DNA of 6,190 bases, taken from positions 1 to 6,190 of the forward strand of contig JACZJD010000405.1 of assembly GCA_014860725.1 (NCBI GenBank). Direction: 5' to 3'. The stretch comes from Aquamicrobium sp. (GTDB lineage: Bacteria; Pseudomonadota; Alphaproteobacteria; Rhizobiales; Rhizobiaceae). The position numbers and the translations under genes are program-made. A model generated the notes under the pieces. The model was given only the letters and a program-made list of their open reading frames with translations, had not been told where the DNA came from and searched no databases. Below, one piece after another: positions 1 to 4,777 of this stretch (positions are counted from its first letter, which is position 1; the number at the start of each line of letters is the position of its first letter).

Positions 1-21
1 CAGCTGGACCGGCCGGCCGCC

Positions 22-654
22 ATGAACCCGATCCTCTATCTCGACTATGCCGGCGTCGCGGTATTCGCCGCGACAGGGGCGCTGGCGGCGTCGCGCAAGC
101 AGCTCGACATCATCGGTTTCCTTTTCCTTGCAGGCGTCACCGGCATCGGCGGCGGCACGTTCCGCGACCTGATCCTCGGCGTGCCGGTGTTCTGGGTGGC
201 GAACCCGGCCTACGTGCTGGTCTGCGCGGCGGCGGCGGTGATGGTGTTCTTCACCGCGCACCTCGTCGAGTCCCGCTACAGGCTGCTGCTCTGGCTCGAT
301 GCCGTCGGCCTGTCGGCCTACTGCGTGCTCGGCGCGGCGAAGGGCCTCGCCGCCACCGGCTCGCCGACGGTCGCCGTGGTGATGGGCATGCTGACCGCGA
401 CCTTCGGCGGCATCCTGCGCGACCTGCTCGCCGGCGAGCCGTCGGTGCTGCTGCGGCCGGAGATCTACGTGACCGCCGCGATGGCGGGAGCGGCCGCCTA
501 TACCATGCTGACGCTGGCGGGCTTTCCGCTGCTCGCCGCCGCCCTGATCGCCGCGGCGACGGCCTTCGTCGTGCGCGGCGGGGCACTGAAATACGGCTGG
601 ACCTTCCCGCCCTACCGCAGCCGGCCGGGCCGCCGGCCCGAAGACATTCCGTGA
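22..654 (+). CDS. TRIC/UPF0126 (YadS-like) cation-channel family membrane protein
   Basis: This 210-residue, almost wholly hydrophobic protein should sit in the inner membrane with about seven helices. It contains two copies of the family repeat: LDYAGVAVFAATGALAA (7-23) is matched by LDAVGLSAYCVLGAAKGLA (92-110), and GIGGGTFRDLILG (41-53) is matched by ATFGGILRDLLAG (126-138). Glycine-rich kinks followed by Arg-Asp are the signature of UPF0126 proteins. Prokaryotic members with solved structures are trimeric, potassium-permeable TRIC channels, so monovalent cation flux is the likely role, inferred from family. The length is typical. The ATG at 22 gives the usual family N-terminus (MNPILYLDYAG), but the 21 visible upstream bases hold no Shine-Dalgarno and the frame is open to the window edge, so a slightly earlier start cannot be excluded. 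The gene is convergent with adenosine kinase, with 58 bp between them and no clear U-tract terminator. The C-terminal tail (from 198) is short, Arg/Pro-rich and probably cytoplasmic. Confidence 0.9.
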   Translation: MNPILYLDYAGVAVFAATGALAASRKQLDIIGFLFLAGVTGIGGGTFRDLILGVPVFWVANPAYVLVCAAAAVMVFFTAHLVESRYRLLLWLDAVGLSAYCVLGAAKGLAATGSPTVAVVMGMLTATFGGILRDLLAGEPSVLLRPEIYVTAAMAGAAAYTMLTLAGFPLLAAALIAAATAFVVRGGALKYGWTFPPYRSRPGRRPEDIP

Positions 655-712
655 GTGTGATCGGCGCACCGTCCCGCTGATCCACGACGAGGCGAGCCGG
701 GCCGGCGCACGC

Positions 713-1705
713 TCAGAGCAGCCCGACCTGCTGGGCCTCGACGCGCAGGTTCTTGTACGGTCGGGGCCCGATCTGCTGGATGACAAGGCCGGCGGCCAGC
801 GAGCCGAGGTCGCCGCATTCCTTCAGGCTCCTGCCGGTCGTGTAGCCGAACAGGAAGCCGGCCGCGTAGAGGTCGCCGGCGCCGGTCGTGTCGACCAGCT
901 GCTCGATCTCGATCGCCCTGATCTCGACCGTCTCGTCGCCGCGTACGATGATCGACCCCTCTTCGGAGCGAGTCACCGCGGCGAGCCGGCAATCCTTGCG
1001 GATCGCCGCGAGCGCGGCGTCGAAGGAGGATGTCTGGTAGAGCGACTTCAGCTCGTGGGCGTTGGCGAAGACGATGTCGACCGTGCCCGAGCGCATCAGG
1101 TCGAGGAACTCGCCCCGGTAGCGGTCGACGCAGAACGGGTCGGACAGGGTCATGGAGACCTCGCGGCCGGCCGCGTGCGCGTGCTTCGCCGTCAGGCGGA
1201 TCGCCTCCTTTGCCCGCGGCGGATCCCAGAGATAGCCTTCGAAATAGGTGACCTTGGCGCCTGCCGCCTTGTCGGCCTCGACGTCCTCCGGCCCGAGCTC
1301 GACGCAGGCGCCGAGATAGGTGTTCATCGAACGCTCGCCGTCGGGTGTGACGAAGATCATCGAGCGCGCCGTCGGCGGCGTGCCGTCGAGCGGTTTCGTG
1401 TCGAAGGCGACGCCCTGGGCGCGGATGTCGTGGGTGTAGATGGACCCGAGCGGATCGCGCGAGACCTTGCCGAAGAAGGCGGCGCGACCGCCGAAGCTGG
1501 CGACGCCGGCCGCGGTGTTGCCGGCCGACCCGCCGGACGCCTCGATCGCCGGACCCATTCGCGAATAGAGCAGCTCCGCACGCTCAGTGTCGATCAGGTT
1601 CATTGCCCCCTTGATGATGCCGTTCGCCTCGAGGAACGCCTCGTCGCATTGCGCGATGATGTCAACGATGGCGTTGCCGATGCAGAGGACGTCGTATGCG
1701 GCCAT
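713..1705 (-). CDS. Adenosine kinase, PfkB/ribokinase family
   Basis: This 330-residue cytoplasmic kinase is of the type that phosphorylates adenosine to AMP with ATP (purine salvage). It has the PfkB landmarks: an N-terminal GNAIVDIIAQ strand (10-19), the substrate-side GGSAGNTAAG motif (58-67), the magnesium-associated NAHE (NxxE) motif at 215-218, and the C-terminal DTTGAGD signature at 272-278, whose Asp278 should be the catalytic base. Full length for the family. I chose the ATG at 1705 rather than the TTG one codon upstream (1708), because GGAG at 1715-1712 stands 6 nt from the ATG but only 3 nt from the TTG. It is divergent from the CysZ-like gene and convergent with the TRIC gene, so it is probably monocistronic. 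Assignment to adenosine rather than another nucleoside or sugar rests on overall resemblance to rhizobial adenosine kinases. The family call is secure and the substrate likely. The symbol adk is avoided because it denotes adenylate kinase. Confidence 0.92.
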   Translation of the reverse strand: MAAYDVLCIGNAIVDIIAQCDEAFLEANGIIKGAMNLIDTERAELLYSRMGPAIEASGGSAGNTAAGVASFGGRAAFFGKVSRDPLGSIYTHDIRAQGVAFDTKPLDGTPPTARSMIFVTPDGERSMNTYLGACVELGPEDVEADKAAGAKVTYFEGYLWDPPRAKEAIRLTAKHAHAAGREVSMTLSDPFCVDRYRGEFLDLMRSGTVDIVFANAHELKSLYQTSSFDAALAAIRKDCRLAAVTRSEEGSIIVRGDETVEIRAIEIEQLVDTTGAGDLYAAGFLFGYTTGRSLKECGDLGSLAAGLVIQQIGPRPYKNLRVEAQQVGLL

Positions 1706-1748
1706 CAAGCTCTCCGATGGGATCCTGGATTCCGCTGCTATCTGCCAC

Positions 1749-1766
1749 GACCGGGCGCGCCCGGTC
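1749..1766. repeat. Perfect 18-bp palindrome in the divergent intergenic region
   Basis: GACCGGGCGCGCCCGGTC is identical to its own reverse complement over all 18 bases, and the next base pair outward (1748/1767) breaks the symmetry. It lies in the 145-bp gap between the adenosine kinase start (1705) and the CysZ-like gene start (1851). It could be an operator for a dimeric regulator acting on one or both genes. In RNA it could form a 7-bp stem with a CGCG loop. No U-tract follows on either strand, so it does not look like a terminator. The function is inferred; the symmetry is directly visible. Confidence 0.55.
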
Positions 1767-1797
1767 TAGGGTGCGTAGACATCGACCGAGGCGCGAC

Positions 1798-1826
1798 CTT
1801 GCGGCGCAGCATGACGGCGCCTATCT
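1798..1826 (+). promoter_or_regulatory. Candidate rhizobial sigma70-type promoter for the CysZ-like gene
   Basis: CTTGCG (1798-1803) and CTATCT (1821-1826) are separated by 17 bp. They match the rhizobial housekeeping consensus CTTGAC-N17-CTATAT at 4/6 and 5/6 positions. Transcription would begin near 1833, leaving a leader of under 20 nt that still contains AAGGAG (1836-1841), 9 nt before the GTG start at 1851. This is a match by eye with no transcript evidence. I found no comparably convincing hexamer pair for the divergent adenosine kinase. Confidence 0.4.
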
Positions 1827-1850
1827 CGACTGCGCAAGGAGAGACACGAA

Positions 1851-2579
1851 GTGATCATCGAAGCCGCCGGCGCCGCCCTCTCCCGCCTGTTCTCGGCCGA
1901 ATTCCGCGCCGTCCTGCTGAAATCGCTGGCGCTGACGCTGCTCCTGCTCGTCGGCGCCTGGTTCGGGCTGAAGGAGCTGTTCGACTGGCTGGCGCTGCCG
2001 TGGATCGACGCGCTGCTGCCCGGTTTCCCGTCCTGGGCCGGCTGGCTGACGCTGGTGGCGGCAATCCTGGCCGGCATCGGACTCGCCGTCGGCCTGGCGC
2101 TGCTCGTCTCGCCGGTGACGGCGCTGGTCGCCGGCATCTTCCTCGACGACATCGCCGAGGTGGTCGAGCGTACCGACTATCCGCAGGACCCGCCCGGCAG
2201 GCCCCTGCCGCCTCTGACGGCCTTCGCCCTGTCGCTGAAGTTCCTCGGCGTCGTCATCCTCGGAAACCTCGTCGCGCTGGTCCTCCTGCTGATACCCGGC
2301 ATCAACATCGCCGCTTTCTTTCTCGTCAACGGCTACCTGCTCGGCCGCGAGTTCTTCGAGTTCGCCGCGATGCGCTTCCGCCCGGAGGCGGAGGCGAAGG
2401 CGATGCGGCGGCGCAACGCGCTGACCGTCTTCCTCGCCGGGCTGGTGATCGCCGGCTTCCTCGCGCTGCCGCTGATCAATCTGCTCACCCCGCTGTTCGC
2501 CGCGGCGATGATGGTCCACCTGCACAAGATGGTCGCACGCGCCGAGGCTGGCGTCCGGCCCGCGCCGGCGCGATACTGA
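1851..2579 (+). CDS. EI24/CysZ-like (sulfate transporter family) inner-membrane protein
   Basis: This 242-residue integral membrane protein has hydrophobic segments at about 21-39, 62-97, 128-149 (a possible re-entrant/helical hairpin continuing to 165) and 190-222. Conserved-looking hydrophilic blocks are FLDDIAEVVERTDYP (97-111), LIPGIN (147-152) and NGYLLGREFFEF (160-171), a pattern I associate with the EI24 domain family that includes bacterial CysZ. CysZ of enterobacteria mediates sulfate uptake for cysteine synthesis. Rhizobial relatives are usually named sulfate transporter family proteins by homology only, so the substrate is uncertain here. No cysteine biosynthesis gene lies in the window to support it. 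The start is GTG, with AAGGAG at 1836-1841 and 9-nt spacing. The stop is 28 bp before the small His/Cys protein gene, suggesting one transcript. It is divergent from adenosine kinase. Confidence 0.85.
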   Translation: MIIEAAGAALSRLFSAEFRAVLLKSLALTLLLLVGAWFGLKELFDWLALPWIDALLPGFPSWAGWLTLVAAILAGIGLAVGLALLVSPVTALVAGIFLDDIAEVVERTDYPQDPPGRPLPPLTAFALSLKFLGVVILGNLVALVLLLIPGINIAAFFLVNGYLLGREFFEFAAMRFRPEAEAKAMRRRNALTVFLAGLVIAGFLALPLINLLTPLFAAAMMVHLHKMVARAEAGVRPAPARY

Positions 2580-2607
2580 TCCTTCCTACGAGGACGGAGG
2601 TCTACCG

Positions 2608-2817
2608 ATGTCCAAGTCCATCCTGAACAGGGAATGGCATGCGGCGCACCGCATGCCGGCGAACGCCACGCTCGAGCAGCGCCTCGCCTGGCACGCCGGA
2701 CACGCGGCGAACTGCGCCTGCCGCGAGATGCCGGCCTCGATCCGCGCCGAAATGGAACGCCGCGGCATGATGCCGGCAAAGCTCGCTACCCGCGACACCG
2801 CCACTTCCCACGACTGA
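2608..2817 (+). CDS. Small conserved-looking His/Cys-rich protein, function unknown
   Basis: This 69-residue soluble protein has no signal peptide or membrane segment. GGAGG at 2596-2600, 7 nt before the ATG, is an excellent ribosome binding site, and the gene follows the CysZ-like stop by 28 bp, so it is very likely translated and co-transcribed. The middle holds an ordered set of possible metal ligands: H11-x2-H14, then H29-x2-H32-x3-C36-x-C38, within the stretches WHAAHRMP (10-17) and AWHAGHAANCACREMP (27-42). The basic, Ala-rich segment IRAEMERRG (45-53) looks helical, and the tail is probably disordered. I recall similar short rhizobial hypothetical proteins with an HRMPxNAT/EQRxxWH pattern but cannot name a family. 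A zinc- or iron-binding fold is an inference from ligand spacing. The antisense frames here lack comparable translation signals. Confidence 0.75.
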   Translation: MSKSILNREWHAAHRMPANATLEQRLAWHAGHAANCACREMPASIRAEMERRGMMPAKLATRDTATSHD

Positions 2818-2867
2818 CGACCGGAGCAGCCGCGCCGCCAACCAGCACGACGGGGATCGTCGGCTAT

Positions 2868-2898
2868 CTTGACGACGTCAATTTACTGACTACGATAT
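2868..2898 (+). promoter_or_regulatory. Promoter for the DUF2214 gene in an AT-rich island
   Basis: CTTGAC (2868-2873) matches the rhizobial -35 consensus at all six positions. Two -10 candidates follow: TACGAT (2891-2896; 16 bp from the TTGACG hexamer at 2869-2874) and CGATAT (2893-2898; 19 bp from CTTGAC, 5/6 to CTATAT). Transcription would start around 2903-2906, giving a leader of roughly 35 nt before the ATG at 2939. The stretch 2881-2920 is 29/40 A+T, in sharp contrast to the surrounding GC-rich sequence. The -35 element is embedded in the 13-bp inverted repeat listed separately. Confidence 0.55.
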
Positions 2899-2912
2899 CT
2901 TTACGTTGTCAA
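2869..2912. repeat. Paired operator-like element: inverted repeat plus degenerate copy one 31-bp step away
   Basis: Site 1, TTGACGACGTCAA (2869-2881), is a perfect inverted repeat of TTGACG/CGTCAA around a single central base. Site 2, TTTACGTTGTCAA (2900-2912), is an imperfect copy that keeps 10 of 13 bases, and the shared GTCAATTT continues to 2884 and 2915. The two sites are exactly 31 bp apart, close to three turns of B-DNA, so proteins on both would face the same side. Site 1 covers the -35 of the proposed promoter and site 2 lies at or just after the predicted transcription start. That layout suits repression. The binding protein is unknown. TTGA-N5-TCAA is one base shorter than the FNR/FixK box (TTGA-N6-TCAA). 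Confidence 0.5.
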
Positions 2913-2938
2913 TTTTATTGCCTTACGCGGAGCCGCTC

Positions 2939-3391
2939 ATGCTCGCCGATCTCGTCCTCGCCATCCTCCACCACCTTCTCGCCTTCTCGCTCCTCGGTCT
3001 GCTCGCCGCCGAAGCCGCGCTGCTTCGCCCCGGGCTCAGCGGCGGTAGGTTGGCGCTTCTTGGCCGACTCGACGGCCTATACGGCGGCGCGGCAATGGCG
3101 CTGATCGCCGTCGGTATCGGCCGGCTCGCCTGGGGCCTGAAAGGCTGGGAGTTCTACCTCGCCTCGTGGAGCTTCTGGGCGAAGATGGCCGCCTTCGCCG
3201 CTGTGGGCATCGCCTCGGTCCCGCCGACGCTGAAGATTCTCGCCTGGCGGCGGGCGGCGCGGACGGATCCCGCCTACGCGGTGCCGGACGCCGACGTTGC
3301 CGGCCTGCGCCGGCTCGTGCTGGCCGAGCTGGCGCTGTTCGCCTTCATCCCCGTCTTCGCCGCCATGATGGCCCACGGCATCGGCTCATGA
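2939..3391 (+). CDS. DUF2214 family four-helix membrane protein
   Basis: This 150-residue inner-membrane protein of unknown function has four hydrophobic segments, about 4-29, 48-66, 75-104 and 122-144. It resembles DUF2214 proteins in length and in blocks such as AILHHLLAF (8-16), GLYGGAAM (46-53), GWEFY (69-73) and the C-terminal MMAHGIG (143-149). Polar residues inside predicted helices are notable: His11-His12 and Glu25 in helix 1, and His146 near the end of helix 4. The ATG at 2939 was chosen because GGAG (2929-2932) precedes it by 6 nt and because it gives the usual family N-terminus. An in-frame TTG at 2906 would add 11 residues but has no ribosome binding site and lies inside the promoter/operator region. 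It has its own promoter, so it need not belong with the upstream pair. Its TGA overlaps the nth stop in the 6-bp TCATGA. Confidence 0.82.
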   Translation: MLADLVLAILHHLLAFSLLGLLAAEAALLRPGLSGGRLALLGRLDGLYGGAAMALIAVGIGRLAWGLKGWEFYLASWSFWAKMAAFAAVGIASVPPTLKILAWRRAARTDPAYAVPDADVAGLRRLVLAELALFAFIPVFAAMMAHGIGS

Positions 3392-4174
3392 AGCTGATTC
3401 TTCGAGGGCGCCGTCGGCGGGTAACGGCGCCAGCTCGACCAGCGGCGCCCGAATGGCGTTGGTCTTCTCCGCCGCCTTGCACAGGTCGGCGATCACGCAG
3501 GCGGTGCATTCGGGCTTGCGCGCCTTGCACACGTAGCGCCCGTGCAGGATCAGCCAGTGATGCGCGTGGCGCAGGTATTCGTCCGGGATGATGCGCAGGA
3601 AGGCAGCCTCGACTTCGTCGGGCGTCTTCCCCGGAGCGAGACCGAGCCGGTTGCCGATGCGGAAGACATGCGTGTCGACGGCGAGCGTCGGCTGGCCGAA
3701 GGCCATGTTGAGCACGACATTGGCGGTCTTGCGCCCGACGCCGGGAAGCCTCGTCAGCGCGTCGCGGTCGGCAGGCACCTCGCCGCCGTGGTCGCGGATC
3801 AGCGCTTCGCACAGCGCCAGCACGTTCTTCGTCTTGTTGCGCCACAAGCCGATGGTCTTCACGTAGTCGCCGAGTCGCGCCTCGCCGAGCGCCAGCATCT
3901 TGTGCGGCGTGTCGGCGACGGCGAAGAGCGACCGCGTCGCCTTGTTGACGCCGGCATCCGTCGCCTGCGCCGACAGCACGACGGCCACCAGCAGCGTGAA
4001 GGGGTTGACGTGCTCCAGTTCGCCTTTCGGCTCAGGCCGCTGGATGGCCAGGCGGCGGAAAATCTCGCGCACCTCCGCCTCGCTGTAGCGCGGGCGGCGC
4101 GCCGATATTCGCACGCCCGGGGCAATGCGGGGCTCGGAGGAACGGTTGACGACTTTGGGCTTGGGCTTTTGCAT
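3386..4174 (-). CDS. nth: Endonuclease III, DNA glycosylase/AP lyase
   Basis: This 262-residue base-excision-repair enzyme removes oxidised pyrimidines and cuts the abasic strand by beta-elimination. The helix-hairpin-helix LPGVGRKTA (143-151) holds the catalytic Lys149, and VDTHV holds the catalytic Asp167. The 4Fe-4S ligands are Cys216, Cys223, Cys226 and Cys232 in the C-x6-C-x2-C-x5-C spacing. All these residues sit exactly 29 positions after E. coli Lys120, Asp138 and Cys187/194/197/203, so the core is colinear and intact. The extra N-terminal 29 residues are basic and probably disordered, as is common in alphaproteobacterial versions. I chose the ATG at 4174, with AGAGGG just upstream (4183-4178). 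A GTG at 4213 would add 13 residues but would run into the divergent DUF2244 coding sequence. The promoter must lie within or overlap the DUF2244 gene, since only 22 bp separate the two starts. The 3' end overlaps the DUF2214 gene by 6 bp. Confidence 0.97.
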   Translation of the reverse strand: MQKPKPKVVNRSSEPRIAPGVRISARRPRYSEAEVREIFRRLAIQRPEPKGELEHVNPFTLLVAVVLSAQATDAGVNKATRSLFAVADTPHKMLALGEARLGDYVKTIGLWRNKTKNVLALCEALIRDHGGEVPADRDALTRLPGVGRKTANVVLNMAFGQPTLAVDTHVFRIGNRLGLAPGKTPDEVEAAFLRIIPDEYLRHAHHWLILHGRYVCKARKPECTACVIADLCKAAEKTNAIRAPLVELAPLPADGALEESAS

Positions 4175-4188
4175 CGGCCCTCTATAAT
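4161..4188 (+). promoter_or_regulatory. Candidate promoter for the DUF2244 gene, giving a near-leaderless mRNA
   Basis: TATAAT at 4183-4188 is a perfect -10 hexamer, rare in such GC-rich sequence. TTGGGC at 4161-4166, 16 bp upstream, keeps only the TTG of a -35. Transcription would start at about 4195, within two or three bases of the ATG at 4197. No Shine-Dalgarno precedes that ATG, which fits leaderless translation. The -35 lies inside the beginning of the nth coding sequence. Confidence 0.5.
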
Positions 4189-4196
4189 CTCGGCCG

Positions 4197-4691
4197 ATGA
4201 CCGAGACAAACACCCGGCCCGCCGCCGACGAACCGATCTTCCGCGCGCTGCTGATGCCGCACCGATCGCTCGGGCAGGCCGGCTTCTACGCACTGATGGC
4301 GACGCTGCTTGCCGGCTGGGCGGTGACGGGGGTCGTCTTCCTGTCGCGCGGCGCCTGGCCGGTATTCGGCTTCTTCGGCCTCGACGTGCTGGCGATCTAC
4401 GTCGCCTTCCGCCTGAACTATCGCGCGGCAAGGGCGCGCGAAGAGGTCTCGGTGTCGCGCACTGCGCTCGACATCCGCAAGACCGCGCCTTCCGGCCGGA
4501 CCGAGGACCACCGCTTCAACCCGTTCTGGGCGCGCTTCAACGTCGCCCGCCACGACGAGATCGGCATCACGCGCATGGCGGTCGAAGGACAGGGAAAGGC
4601 TGTCGCCATCGGCGGCTTCCTCAACCCGGACGATCGCGAGAGCTTCGCCGCCGCATTCTCCAGCGCGCTGGCCACCGTCAGGGCACGCTGA
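4197..4691 (+). CDS. DUF2244 family membrane protein
   Basis: This 164-residue protein of unknown function, about the usual size for DUF2244, is recognised from blocks such as FRALLMPHRSLG (15-26) and GAWPVFGFFGLDVLAIY (52-68). Two membrane helices (about 28-49 and 53-74) form a tight hairpin with both ends probably cytoplasmic. A soluble, strand-rich C-terminal domain follows (82-160), including EEVSVSRTALDI (82-93), FNPFWARF (107-114) and GKAVAIGGFLNPDDRESFA (133-151). The hairpin-plus-beta layout is reminiscent of membrane-anchored PH-like domains, but that is only a structural guess. The ATG at 4197 gives the right family start yet has no Shine-Dalgarno, and a perfect -10 sits just upstream, so the mRNA may be leaderless. 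It is divergent from nth by 22 bp and upstream of the alkyltransferase gene by 86 bp, and may be co-transcribed with the latter. Confidence 0.85.
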   Translation: MTETNTRPAADEPIFRALLMPHRSLGQAGFYALMATLLAGWAVTGVVFLSRGAWPVFGFFGLDVLAIYVAFRLNYRAARAREEVSVSRTALDIRKTAPSGRTEDHRFNPFWARFNVARHDEIGITRMAVEGQGKAVAIGGFLNPDDRESFAAAFSSALATVRAR

Positions 4692-4777
4692 GAAGCAGGT
4701 TGGCCGCGGTGGTGGCATCATGAATCGGGTGGCGCGGCCGGGCCGCCGGCGCGATAGTCGCGGCAAGGAGAAACGCC

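Noticed and set aside
626..640. A 6-bp GC stem with a 3-nt loop at the end of the TRIC gene, considered as a terminator for either convergent gene.
   Set aside because: It lies inside coding sequence, is short, and has no T-run on either strand.
1821..2525. A minus-strand open frame of 234 codons opposite the CysZ-like gene, rich in Gln/Glu/Arg.
   Set aside because: It is the typical antisense image of a Leu/Ala-rich membrane protein; no domain is visible and the sense gene has an SD and family motifs.
1055..2626. A 523-codon open frame on the plus strand spanning the adenosine kinase antisense and the CysZ-like gene out of frame.
   Set aside because: It crosses two well-supported genes and the intergenic palindrome, its translation is low-complexity Arg/Ala/Asp-rich, and it has no recognisable domain. 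It is a by-product of high GC content.
2848..2862. A small hairpin CGACG-GGGAT-CGTCG after the His/Cys protein gene, considered as a terminator.
   Set aside because: The stem has only 5 bp and the following TATCTT is a poor U-tract, so it was not called.
2869..2882. FNR/FixK box upstream of the DUF2214 gene.
   Set aside because: The canonical box is TTGA-N6-TCAA (14 bp); here the spacer is 5 bases, so calling it FNR-type would be unjustified. It is reported only as an unassigned dyad.
3542..4723. A 393-codon open frame on the plus strand across nth and DUF2244.
   Set aside because: nth on the minus strand has every catalytic and Fe-S residue in place and the DUF2244 gene occupies another frame; this frame has no family resemblance.
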